NCBI RefSeq assembly: GCF_001306115.1
Contig: NZ_LGCL01000012.1
Coordinates: forward strand, 1-40,553
Reading direction: 5' to 3'
DNA from: Ornatilinea apprima
GTDB lineage: Bacteria; Chloroflexota; Anaerolineae; Anaerolineales; Anaerolineaceae
Length of the DNA: 40,553 nucleotides
In this document: positions 26,524 to 33,751 of the stretch, piece after piece
Layout of the letters: each line of letters starts with the position of its first letter
Position numbering within the stretch: the first letter of the stretch is position 1
Notes under the pieces: model-generated
The model's input: only the letters and a program-made list of their open reading frames with translations
The model's database searches: none
Told to the model about the DNA's origin: nothing
Program-made: the position numbers and the translations under genes

Positions 26524-26765
26524 ACGTGCATTCAAAGCGCGGTCGCCCAAAGCTGGATTGCAAAGTTCATCAGATTCGCTTCACACTGAGCCTGCGAGAA
26601 GGGGAGGATGATGATCTGATCTTCTTCTTTTCCGATATTCCCGAACGGAGGCGAGCTGCAGCCTTGAAAGCCGCTTTACGAGCGGGGGGTATTTCACTTA
26701 AAGCCGGATCCGTTCCAATCACGGATGATCTTGACCTGACCATTCAGGGTCTGGTTTTTGGCTAA
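26481..26765 (+). CDS. Putative ParR-like partition adaptor
   Basis: 94 residues, basic N-terminus (KRGRPK), then HQIRFTLSLREGEDDDLIFF and RRRAAALKAALRAG, a beta-strand followed by two helices as in ribbon-helix-helix ParR/StbB proteins. It overlaps parM by 43 bp, the usual parM-parR order. It should bind the repeats upstream of parM and attach DNA to ParM filaments, and may repress the operon. The family call rests on size, pattern and position. Confidence 0.7.
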   Translation: METFAISEPQSKKLNVHSKRGRPKLDCKVHQIRFTLSLREGEDDDLIFFFSDIPERRRAAALKAALRAGGISLKAGSVPITDDLDLTIQGLVFG

Positions 26766-26785
26766 TCAATTTTCTGGAGGAAGAT

Positions 26786-27253
26786 ATGTTTCTGCTGAAG
26801 GGATTTCATTTGGTCTTCAAGATTTTCAAAAACGCTTTGCTTCTGTTGGTGATCGCAACCATCCTGTTTATCGCTTATCGGGGCAATCTGCCGATGAGCG
26901 TTCCCCAGGCACCACAAGGTATAACCTATTTCGAATTCATGGCAGATCGGATCGATGCTGCGAAAACGGTCAAACCGTCTCAATGCGGATGGGGGATGAT
27001 GCTATCACTGGCTGCACTTGGGCCAATCTATTCAGTAGTGTACACAACGGTTGCGGTCAATCCAGATAGTGCATTGGCCAAGGGAACCGCTCCGGACCCG
27101 GATATTGCGCGGGATGTTGCCGGCGCAGCCTGGTATCAAATCCCAGATATCTGGTGGAAAACGGTTGAGCGATTATCCTGGACGATGCTGGGTAAACCTG
27201 CTGCGTATGGTTGTCAGTTCCGACCTGTCCAAATCGCTGAACATACGAATTAA
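26786..27253 (+). CDS. Single-pass membrane protein of unknown function
   Basis: 155 residues with one strong hydrophobic helix (about 14-30, ALLLLVIATILFIAYRG), so the rest is probably outside the membrane. A second mildly hydrophobic stretch around 70-90 could be another membrane segment. The C-terminus has several Trp residues. No family is recognised. GGAGGAAG precedes the ATG, 20 bp after the parR-like gene, so it is likely in the same operon and upstream of a terminator. A role in element maintenance or entry exclusion is only a guess from position. Confidence 0.7.
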   Translation: MFLLKGFHLVFKIFKNALLLLVIATILFIAYRGNLPMSVPQAPQGITYFEFMADRIDAAKTVKPSQCGWGMMLSLAALGPIYSVVYTTVAVNPDSALAKGTAPDPDIARDVAGAAWYQIPDIWWKTVERLSWTMLGKPAAYGCQFRPVQIAEHTN

Positions 27254-27348
27254 CATGACCACCTTGGATCATGCTTGATTTATTTGTAGAATAAAAATGT
27301 AATCGTTTTGGGTCGCTAATCTCATTGGACATCCATCAAATCGTAGGA

Positions 27349-27390
27349 GCGGCCGCATAACAAAGAACTTTGTTATGCCGGTCGCTTTTC
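27349..27390 (+). terminator. Rho-independent terminator after the par operon
   Basis: Perfect 11-bp stem GCATAACAAAG/CTTTGTTATGC (27355-27365 and 27368-27378), extended by a bulged GC-rich outer stem and followed by TTTTCGTTTT. It separates the par operon from the helicase gene. Confidence 0.8.
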
Positions 27391-27452
27391 GTTTTCTCCG
27401 GCGACCTTCTTGTTGAAGCAAAGAGTAAATATCAAATCATTTGGAGCCTTTG

Positions 27453-28913
27453 ATGCCAGATCCCATTCCGCCCAGAGATATTGATGCCGAACAGGCCTTG
27501 CTCGGTTCGATCATGATTGCACCTTATTTATTTGAGGATTTGGTCACCATCGTGAAAGCGGAATATTTTTATCGCAACTCACACCGCTGGATTTGGGAAG
27601 CAATGAATCACCTGTTGGAATCTGAGCAACAGATCGATCATGTCACCTTGTGTAATGCTTTGAATACCAGCGGAAAACTAAAGGAAATTGGTGGGCCGGC
27701 ATACATCATGGGCTTACTCAATGCAACTCCGACTTCCATGCACGCCGAGTCTTACGCGAAGATCGTGCGTGAAAAAGCATTTAAGCGAAAAGCGTTAGAG
27801 GTCGCTACAAACCTTGCGCAAAATGCTATTCAAGATAAACCGCTTTCTGAAGCTCTGCAGCAAATGGAAAAATTCTTTGTCAGCTCATCCGCCTTGTCGG
27901 GAGTCACGGAGCGAATGGTTATGACCGCAGAGAAATTGTGTTTGTCGGAGATGGGTGAACTGACCTGGATTCTCAAAGACTGGATTATGGCCGGCGGAAT
28001 CAACTTGATCGCCGGTATGCCGGCAGCGGGAAAGAGTTTTCTCGCGCTGGACCTGGCGATTGGCATGGCTTCTTCGGGTGTGGCATGGGATAACCAACCG
28101 GTAACCCAGGGTAAAGTGCTGTATCACTTCCTGGATGGCAGCTACCGGGGTATGCGCTCGCGGGTTCTTAAACTGTGCCATGCGCGAGGCATTCAACCGC
28201 CTGCCAACCTGATTTTCGACTTTTCTCCGCTTAACCTGAAAGTCCCTTCGGAAGTGCTGGCTTTACGCCAGCGAATTCATCGATTGGATGCCTCTGTAGT
28301 CATTTTTGATGTCATGGCCAAATTTATGCCTGGCGCAGATGAAAATTCGGTCGCGGAAATATCTCCGATGATGAACACCCTGCGTGAAATTGCCAACCAG
28401 ACCGGTACGACTTTCATTCTGATTCATCACCTCAATAAGGGTGGAAACACCGATCTTTCCTATCGCGTCCGGGGTTCCTCCGATATTTTAGGGTCTGTCG
28501 ATACCGCCATTGTGATTACACACGAAAACCAGCATTCGGCACACTCGATGCGAACGATCATTCCACAAAAGGTGCGTGAATCCCTGCCACCTGCGCAGTT
28601 GCAGTTTCAAATTGAATCGACCGAAGATAGCATCGCTCTTCGATTTTCTGAAGCGAATGCTTCTGAACTGCTGCGCGCTCCTGGTCAGGCGGAATTGATC
28701 TTTGCGGATATCCTGGAATATCTGCAAAGCGTTCCGGCGCAGGAATTTAAGAAGAATGAGCTCATCTCAGCACTCCAAATCAATAGCAGCGCCAGGACGA
28801 TAGAACGGGCATTTTCAAAACTCAACAATGATCCGCGTATCAGAGTTACAAAACGAGGATCTTTCAACACCTATCAGTGGGAAGAGGATACGCCAGCCAC
28901 GCCATTCCCTTAA
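27453..28913 (+). CDS. DnaB-N / RepA-type replicative helicase
   Basis: 486 residues. The N-terminus (about 5-105) is the DnaB helical domain (DIDAEQALLGSIM). The C-terminal part is a RecA-fold ATPase of the plasmid RepA/AAA_25 type: Walker A GMPAAGKS (near 190), a VVIFDVM Walker B, then HHLNKGG and a YRVRGSSD segment; the last 70 residues look like a winged helix. It likely loads or acts as the helicase for element replication. ATG 27453 is chosen because TGGAG lies 6 bp before it. No dedicated initiator is recognised, so the winged helix might bind the origin. The stop codon lies in the loop of a long palindrome (28888-28935). Confidence 0.88.
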   Translation: MPDPIPPRDIDAEQALLGSIMIAPYLFEDLVTIVKAEYFYRNSHRWIWEAMNHLLESEQQIDHVTLCNALNTSGKLKEIGGPAYIMGLLNATPTSMHAESYAKIVREKAFKRKALEVATNLAQNAIQDKPLSEALQQMEKFFVSSSALSGVTERMVMTAEKLCLSEMGELTWILKDWIMAGGINLIAGMPAAGKSFLALDLAIGMASSGVAWDNQPVTQGKVLYHFLDGSYRGMRSRVLKLCHARGIQPPANLIFDFSPLNLKVPSEVLALRQRIHRLDASVVIFDVMAKFMPGADENSVAEISPMMNTLREIANQTGTTFILIHHLNKGGNTDLSYRVRGSSDILGSVDTAIVITHENQHSAHSMRTIIPQKVRESLPPAQLQFQIESTEDSIALRFSEANASELLRAPGQAELIFADILEYLQSVPAQEFKKNELISALQINSSARTIERAFSKLNNDPRIRVTKRGSFNTYQWEEDTPATPFP

Positions 28914-28935
28914 GGGGTTGGCGTGGCTGGCGTAT
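28888..28935 (+). terminator. Long palindrome at the helicase stop codon
   Basis: Perfect 16-bp arms (28888-28903 and 28920-28935) with an inner CCC/GGG stem and a TTAA loop that contains the start of the TAA stop codon. A very stable hairpin, without a T run. It may be a terminator, an RNA-stabilising end or a cruciform. Confidence 0.65.
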
Positions 28936-28975
28936 GTTTGTTTCATGCAAAGTTTACAAATAACAAAGGAGAAGA

Positions 28976-29410
28976 ATGTCAGAAAACCAAAATACTTCAA
29001 ATTGCCGGATTTCCAGGAATGTCTTGATCAAAGCACCTGGTTTGCTGCCCATGCTCTACACACCGCGGGAAATCGCTGAAGACCTGGACGTTCCTGAAAC
29101 CACCTTGCGGGATTGGCTCAATCATGGCGCGCCACACAGCCGGGACGAATCCAACCATATCTGGATCGACGGCAAGCAATTTGCCGCCTGGGTTGACAAC
29201 CAACGGAACGCCAGAAAGAAACCAGCCCATCAGCTTCAAGCGGGGGAAGGTTTTTGTATGCGCTGTAATACGATCGTCAAAATCCAAAATGCGGAAATTC
29301 GCCCTGTCAAAGGCCGCCTGAGCCATCTGAAGGGCAAATGTCCCATCTGCGGCAGGATTGTTAATCGCGGGATTTGGAATGCTGGATCGGCAGAACTATC
29401 TCAAGGTTAA
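28976..29410 (+). CDS. HTH and zinc-ribbon DNA-binding protein
   Basis: 144 residues. Residues 27-75 form a MerR-like winged HTH (YTPREIAEDLDVPETTLRDW). The C-terminus has CMRC (about 93-96) and CPIC (about 122-125), four Cys forming a zinc ribbon. A DNA-binding accessory protein, possibly a directionality factor or regulator, because it lies just upstream of the recombinase remnant with which its 3' end overlaps by 32 bp. AAAGGAG precedes the ATG. It follows the helicase gene after the 28888-28935 palindrome. Confidence 0.75.
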   Translation: MSENQNTSNCRISRNVLIKAPGLLPMLYTPREIAEDLDVPETTLRDWLNHGAPHSRDESNHIWIDGKQFAAWVDNQRNARKKPAHQLQAGEGFCMRCNTIVKIQNAEIRPVKGRLSHLKGKCPICGRIVNRGIWNAGSAELSQG

Positions 29411-29735
29411 GTTGTTCCTAAAATTTTCACGAGATGTTCATGGGCTTTCATCGCTTCAGATCTCTAATGATTTCGAACATCTTAAAGCGCTGCTTCTCTG
29501 GGCTGGCTCGCAACCGCTCAGTTCAGCGCACGCTTTCAACACCAATCTCCCTGATTCCCTTTTTCAGATAGGCGAGAAAGGATTGGATCAAACAGAATTA
29601 CAGAGCATCTTGAATACCAACCAGCGATTCCTCTTGTGGGGGAAAGCCATGTTTCCGGTTGAGTTTCAGAATATCCGGCTGAGCTGGATTATGAAAATTA
29701 CAGGAATCTCGAAAGGAAAGGAGGTGATTATTTGA
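29379..29735 (+). pseudogene. Truncated tyrosine recombinase (core-binding domain only)
   Basis: 118 residues from ATG 29379, starting MLDRQNYLK like the split recombinase of element B. The SAM-like core-binding domain is present up to IRLSWIMKI, but the whole catalytic domain (Arg, HxxR, Tyr) is missing. The frame continues with an unrelated tail and stops at 29735, overlapping the AbrB-like gene by 4 bp. The frame is clean, so it might be kept as a DNA-binding protein that competes with or assists recombination. Decay is the simpler reading. Confidence 0.65.
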
Positions 29736-29941
29736 AAAAACGACCGATTATCATTACCGCGACCAACGCCATCACAATCCCCAAAAAGGTTCGTAACCTG
29801 TTGGATTTACAACCTGGTGACTGCCTGGATTATGAAGTCATGGCAAATGGTTCAATCATTTTGGTGCGCAAGGAATGCTGCGATTCGCCGTCGCTCCGTC
29901 CAACATGCAAACTTCCCTGCCAGGCTCAAAAACGGAAATAA
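29732..29941 (+). CDS. AbrB/SpoVT-type DNA-binding protein
   Basis: 69 residues. A swapped-hairpin AbrB domain is visible: ITATNAITIPKKVRNLLDLQPGDCLDYEV (residues about 8-36, quoted in part as ITIPKKVRNLL and PGDCLDYEV). TTG start with an exceptional ribosome site (AAAGGAGGTGA) 5 bp before it, inside the end of the preceding frame. AbrB proteins are transition regulators or antitoxins; no toxin gene follows, only a terminator. It may regulate the element's recombination genes. The tail has three Cys and basic residues. Confidence 0.75.
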   Translation: MKKRPIIITATNAITIPKKVRNLLDLQPGDCLDYEVMANGSIILVRKECCDSPSLRPTCKLPCQAQKRK

Positions 29942-29950
29942 CCTGAATGG

Positions 29951-29984
29951 CTGGAGGAAGGGTTTACTGAATCCCTTCCTCCAG
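29951..29984 (+). terminator. Hairpin after the AbrB-like gene
   Basis: Perfect 12-bp arms CTGGAGGAAGGG (29951-29962) and CCCTTCCTCCAG (29973-29984). It lies between convergent genes and likely ends the AbrB transcript; the T run is missing. Confidence 0.6.
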
Positions 29985-30012
29985 CTCTGGCGTAAAGAGA
30001 AAATGATTGTTT

Positions 30013-31026
30013 TTAGAACCTCAAGTTATCAACAGGACTGGCTTTCCGATGCACTCGTTCAATGTCCATCTCAGCGATTTGAGCATAATGACGGACCATG
30101 TCCAACGAGCTGTGACCTAACAGGGCTTGTAGGGTGAACACATCCCCACCTGAACGGAGGTAAGTGATTGCAAAAGTATGCCGGAATTTATGTGGATGAG
30201 CACCTTTGACGCCCGCTTTATCAGCCAGGCGCACGATCAAATGTCGCAGGCTATTGGAGTTAAACGGATGATTGCCACGGTTGATAAATACTGGCGATTC
30301 TGGGTCATCGCGATCTTCGCGGTCAGCCAGATAGCGCCACACAGCCCGTCGGGTACTCTTTCCTATGAACACGGTGCGCCCTTTGCCGCCTTTTGCCCCA
30401 CCTTCGTCTCCATGCTTGATGACAACTTTACCAGTGCGCAAATCCAATTCGCCGATTTTCAAACTGCAAAGCTCGGAAGCGCGCAAACCGGTATCCAACA
30501 GGAACAGTATCATGGCTTCATCTCGTTTGGCGGATGGTCGTCGGGTAACAAAATTATGGCGATTGATTGGATTGTATTCACGGGAGTAAACGCAGGCTTT
30601 AAGCAGTGCCGCAAGATCCTCTTGAGTGAAGGCAGCCACGGGTGCTTCTTTGTAACGCGGTCCCGGGATGCCTTCCATGGGATTCTTGATTTTGAACTCT
30701 GCGACCGCCCAACCGAAGAAAGCTTTGAAAGTGATCCAGTGGTTTCGCAGTGTCTTGGGGGAGAGTTTGCGCGTTGGTGCATCATGCGCAGGATTCGGTT
30801 TGGCGAAGGTGTGGGGAACGTACTCTGTGCGCAGATAGGTCATGTAATCGAGCACATCAGCAGAGGTGATCTTCCCTATCGGTTGATCGCCGATCTTTTC
30901 CATCCACTTACGCAGCACCCACTCATACGAATCGACCGTCCTTTGGCTTAAGCCTTCGGCGGTTTTGTATTTGACGAAGCCGTCAATACAAAGTGAAAAT
31001 AACAGGCCTGAGGGATTACGGTTCAT
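30013..31026 (-). CDS. Tyrosine recombinase/integrase of element A
   Basis: 337 residues. Core-binding domain about 8-115, then catalytic R182 (GLRASEL), Lys in KGGKGR (near 215), H279-x-x-R282 (HKFRHTFA), H305 (LGHSSL) and Y314 (RHYAQIA). All catalytic residues are intact. It aligns gaplessly with the integrase at 4134-5147. The start at 31026 is preceded by AGGAGGA. It lies 87 bp from the tRNA att site, on the same strand as the tRNA. It should integrate and excise element A at the initiator tRNA gene; whether the element A and B enzymes cross-react is open. Confidence 0.95.
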   Translation of the reverse strand: MNRNPSGLLFSLCIDGFVKYKTAEGLSQRTVDSYEWVLRKWMEKIGDQPIGKITSADVLDYMTYLRTEYVPHTFAKPNPAHDAPTRKLSPKTLRNHWITFKAFFGWAVAEFKIKNPMEGIPGPRYKEAPVAAFTQEDLAALLKACVYSREYNPINRHNFVTRRPSAKRDEAMILFLLDTGLRASELCSLKIGELDLRTGKVVIKHGDEGGAKGGKGRTVFIGKSTRRAVWRYLADREDRDDPESPVFINRGNHPFNSNSLRHLIVRLADKAGVKGAHPHKFRHTFAITYLRSGGDVFTLQALLGHSSLDMVRHYAQIAEMDIERVHRKASPVDNLRF

Positions 31027-31083
31027 CGAAAAATCCTCCTAATAGTGATTTTTCGTAACCATCGACCCTCAGGCCTATCAAAA

Positions 31084-31108
31084 AACCGTAGCCCCAGGGA
31101 CTACGGTT
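31084..31108 (-). terminator. Terminator of the initiator tRNA
   Basis: 8-bp perfect stem AACCGTAG/CTACGGTT (31084-31091 and 31101-31108) followed on the minus strand by a T run. It lies 9 bases downstream of the tRNA end. Same position and length as the hairpin at 5204-5228, but a different stem sequence with compensating changes. Confidence 0.8.
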
Positions 31109-31112
31109 CTCG

Positions 31113-31158
31113 TTAGTAGCGGGGAGTGGATTCGAACCACTGACCTCCGGGTTATGAG
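31113..31158. repeat. att site at the tRNA gene
   Basis: 46 bp identical to 5234-5279, covering the tRNA 3' portion from the anticodon loop plus four bases beyond the discriminator. After insertion the element supplies this part and so restores an intact tRNA gene. Confidence 0.9.
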
Positions 31159-31188
31159 CCCGACGAGCTGCCACTGCTCTACCCCGCA
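31117..31188 (-). tRNA. Initiator tRNA-Met (CAT)
   Basis: 72 nt folding into a full cloverleaf with anticodon CAT. Initiator hallmarks are visible: three G-C pairs at the base of the anticodon stem (GGG/CCC), a mismatch at the top of the acceptor stem (T1 opposite T72) and an A11-T24 pair in the D stem. CCA is not encoded. It is expressed from a near-consensus promoter and ended by the hairpin at 31084-31108. It is the target of both integrative elements. Confidence 0.93.
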
Positions 31189-31200
31189 TCAATGAGTGTA

Positions 31201-31229
31201 ATTCTACCCGAAGCGGAGGGATGTGTCAA
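31201..31229 (-). promoter_or_regulatory. Promoter of the initiator tRNA
   Basis: On the minus strand TTGACA (31224-31229) and TAGAAT (31201-31206) with a 17-bp spacer, 12 bp before the tRNA 5' end. Confidence 0.8.
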
Positions 31230-31269
31230 GGGCAATCTATTTCTGGTTTTTTAACATTTCTCCGATGGT

Positions 31270-32691
31270 TTATACCTGCGTAAAGTAATCATGCTCAATT
31301 TGCTGCCAGGTTTCATCGCTGCAGCAGCGCAAGTGCTGGCCCAGCAGGGGTGTTACCGTGCGTATTTGTTCAGCGATGCGCTGGGCGACACGGCGGATGG
31401 CATAATGGGCGTTGGGGGCGGTGCGCAGGTTGATGAGGTGGTCGGCACTTCGCAGGTTGGTGCAGAACAATACGCGCCGGTTATAGCCGTTGGGCACTAC
31501 ATACGCTGCCACATGCGGATTGAAACGGTACAGTTGCTCGTAGGCGGATGCGGCGCTGTGCATGGCGGCTCGATATGCGTTTTCTAAACCGGCTTCCACC
31601 AGCAGGCGCGGGACGGCGTAGCCCAGGCAGGTGGTGAGCGCTTGCGCGGTTTGGGTCATCATGCGGTGGCGTTTGAATTCAAAGTAAGCGCCCTGGTCCA
31701 GAACCAGGTCGAAGGTGTAACTGGCATATTCCAGTTCGCGCAGGGGAATGTCGTGGCGGCCCAGGCCAGAAAGGATCTGCGCGGCCAGGTCTTGTTTTTG
31801 GGGGTGTGAAAGGGTGCCAATGAAATCCGTGTTTTGCGTATAGCCAATGCTATTGAATCGGTAAAGGGCGGCAGCCAGGGCGCGGTCTTCGGCGTCTTGA
31901 TCCCAATGGACCAACTCACACCAATCGGATGAGCTGCTGGGCGAGGGAACCTGACTGGCAATCCGGGTGAGATCCTTTTGCAGTTGCTCAATGCGATGGT
32001 CGGGTTCGGCGTATTTAACCAGGGTGGGGGCGTTTTGCTGGGCAACCTCTTTGATTTGCGCGCCCATTTGGCGCACTTCTTCCAGAGGGTGCGAGAGCAT
32101 TTTTTGTAGGCTGTGTTCGAGGGCGCGCGCGTTGATGCTGACGCCCACATTCGCCAGGGCGGCGGCCGGTAAGAAGTACCGGCAGGAGTCCACAATTTCC
32201 GAGCGCACGCGGCGCTCCCAGGTTTCTTCACTTTCACCCGGTTTGCGCGGAATTTTGGCGGCTACCACCTGCTGCACTTTAGGCAGGGCCGATTGGTATG
32301 CTTCAAACAAACCGCGCACTGTTTTGGTGTAGATTTCTTTGAGCGGGTGGTTTTCCAACTCCATGGGGGTGTGGAATTGGTCATTTTTCCATTTTTGGTA
32401 GCGGGTGGATTTCTCGGTATAGGAGGCCAGACGGCAGCTTTCAAGGGTTTCTACGGCCAGGCGGGATATATTTTCCACAGCGATATGGAGAACGGCGTGT
32501 TCGGCCACCGAAGAGTGCCCGTAACCCACCACCCATTTCTCATGAAATTGGGCGCTTTTTTCTTCGCTTAATTCCTGGGCAATTTGTTGAAAAGATTCAG
32601 GGGATCGAGATGTTTTGGCAAAAGCGACGGCGATGGTCTCGGGAGATAATTTTTGCGGGTCAAGCAGGTAGATCTGGCGTGGGTTGGGCAT
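31270..32691 (-). CDS. ThyX-like protein, double domain
   Basis: 473 residues, about twice the usual ThyX length. The N-terminal half has GYGHSSVAEH (56-65), a ThyX hallmark, and CRLASYTEKSTRYQ (86-99), resembling the end of the ThyX signature RHRxxSxNExSxRY. The C-terminal half has KRHRMMTQTAQ (about 339-349), resembling its beginning. So each half keeps part of the flavin and dUMP site. ThyX makes dTMP from dUMP with FAD and methylene-tetrahydrofolate. Whether this protein is active or a divergent paralogue is unclear. It is the last gene of the chromosomal block and overlaps ribF, an FAD-synthesis gene, by 32 bp. Confidence 0.75.
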   Translation of the reverse strand: MPNPRQIYLLDPQKLSPETIAVAFAKTSRSPESFQQIAQELSEEKSAQFHEKWVVGYGHSSVAEHAVLHIAVENISRLAVETLESCRLASYTEKSTRYQKWKNDQFHTPMELENHPLKEIYTKTVRGLFEAYQSALPKVQQVVAAKIPRKPGESEETWERRVRSEIVDSCRYFLPAAALANVGVSINARALEHSLQKMLSHPLEEVRQMGAQIKEVAQQNAPTLVKYAEPDHRIEQLQKDLTRIASQVPSPSSSSDWCELVHWDQDAEDRALAAALYRFNSIGYTQNTDFIGTLSHPQKQDLAAQILSGLGRHDIPLRELEYASYTFDLVLDQGAYFEFKRHRMMTQTAQALTTCLGYAVPRLLVEAGLENAYRAAMHSAASAYEQLYRFNPHVAAYVVPNGYNRRVLFCTNLRSADHLINLRTAPNAHYAIRRVAQRIAEQIRTVTPLLGQHLRCCSDETWQQIEHDYFTQV

Positions 32692-33640
32692 GGCTTAATA
32701 CCTCTCTGGCTTGGGAGGAATCTTGCTGCATTTGGTCGATCAGCGCCTGAACGGTCTCAAACTTTTCTTCAAAACGCAGCCGGCGAATAAATTGGAGGGA
32801 CAAAGTTTCTCCGTAAATGTCTTGCTGAAAGTCAAAGATGAAGGCCTCTACTCGCGGAATGGGTGGGGTGTCGGTAAAGGTGGGGCGAAAGCCGACGCTG
32901 GTTACGGATGGGTGACGTGCTCCGTTGAGCCAGGCCCAGGTCGCGTAGACGCCCGGTGCTGGCAATATTCTTTCCAGCGGCAATTCCAGGTTGGCGGTCG
33001 GGAAGCCGAGCAAACGGCCGCGGCCGTCGCCACGGATGACGGTGGATTCCAGGGAGTACCACCGTCCCAAAAGTTGGCTGGCGTGCTCGATTTCTCCCTG
33101 TTCCAATAACTGGCGAATTCGGCTGCTGGAAATTTTCTCTGAACCGTTTTTCATCACAGCTTGAATGACTCGAGTCTGGAAGCCGAGGGACTGCCCAATC
33201 ACTTTAAGCTGCTCCACGTTGCCTTCGCGGTTGCGCCCCAGGGCAAAGTCGCTGCCCACCCATAGTTCCCGAGGGTTGAGTTTTTCGGTGATATTCCGCA
33301 TGAAGTCAGACGCGCTGAGGGCAGCCAATTCGCGGGTGAATGTCAGGGTAACCACGGCATCCACACCCAGTTCCGCCATGAGCGCGGCACGTTCTTCCGG
33401 CATGGTGAGGTAATAGGGCTTGTCCAGGCCGCGTAAAACCACAGCCGGGTGGGGGTGAAAGGTGATGACCACCGCTTTGGCCTGGTGTTGGTGAGCGCTG
33501 GCTACCATATCTTTGATAATGGTTTGGTGGCCTAAATGGACACCATCAAACGAGCCGATGGTGATCCAGGTGTGTTGGTGTTGGTATTGAATGTTTTCCA
33601 GGCCGTAAAAATGCTGCATGTCTGAATCCATCACCCGCAT
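32660..33640 (-). CDS. ribF: Bifunctional riboflavin kinase/FAD synthetase
   Basis: 326 residues. Converts riboflavin to FMN and then FAD. The N-terminal nucleotidyltransferase has GSFDGVHLGH, and the C-terminal kinase has GRGRLLGFPTANL. Length is normal. ATG 33640 is chosen because AAGGA lies 5 bp upstream; the frame is open further. It sits after truB, as is common, but behind a terminator at 33684-33717, so it likely has its own promoter. Overlaps the thyX-like gene by 32 bp, which suggests coupling with a flavin-dependent enzyme. Confidence 0.95.
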   Translation of the reverse strand: MRVMDSDMQHFYGLENIQYQHQHTWITIGSFDGVHLGHQTIIKDMVASAHQHQAKAVVITFHPHPAVVLRGLDKPYYLTMPEERAALMAELGVDAVVTLTFTRELAALSASDFMRNITEKLNPRELWVGSDFALGRNREGNVEQLKVIGQSLGFQTRVIQAVMKNGSEKISSSRIRQLLEQGEIEHASQLLGRWYSLESTVIRGDGRGRLLGFPTANLELPLERILPAPGVYATWAWLNGARHPSVTSVGFRPTFTDTPPIPRVEAFIFDFQQDIYGETLSLQFIRRLRFEEKFETVQALIDQMQQDSSQAREVLSHAQPTPDLPA

Positions 33641-33683
33641 TAATTTCCTTGCTATTCTACCAGCAAGCCCTCCATTGATCAAT

Positions 33684-33717
33684 CAAAACCCCGCAAGGTG
33701 ATGCTGGCGGGGTTTTG
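33684..33717 (-). terminator. Rho-independent terminator after truB
   Basis: 11-bp perfect stem CAAAACCCCGC (33684-33694) with GCGGGGTTTTG (33707-33717), AT-rich flank including TTTT. It can work in both directions, and closes the nusA-truB unit. Confidence 0.8.
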
Positions 33718-33751
33718 AGTTTCTTCAAGTTAATGCTGGTCTACATCCAAT

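Larger units (their letters stand above)
5234..31158. mobile_element. Element A, 25.9-kb integrative element with defence island
   Basis: Bounded by 46-bp direct repeats of the tRNA 3' part (5234-5279 and 31113-31158), with an integrase just inside the right repeat. The left portion holds an LRR lipoprotein. The middle holds a type I restriction system, an Argonaute pair, an Mrr nuclease and a PLD-protein operon. The right portion holds ParM/ParR, a DnaB-like helicase, regulators and the integrase. No relaxase or conjugation genes are seen, so transfer would need help. Boundaries are read directly; mobility is inferred. Confidence 0.85.

Noticed and set aside
29732..29941. AbrB-like protein as antitoxin of a toxin-antitoxin pair
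   Set aside because: No toxin gene adjoins it; a hairpin and the convergent integrase follow directly.
5234..31158. Integrative conjugative element
   Set aside because: No relaxase, coupling protein or type IV secretion genes are seen in the element.
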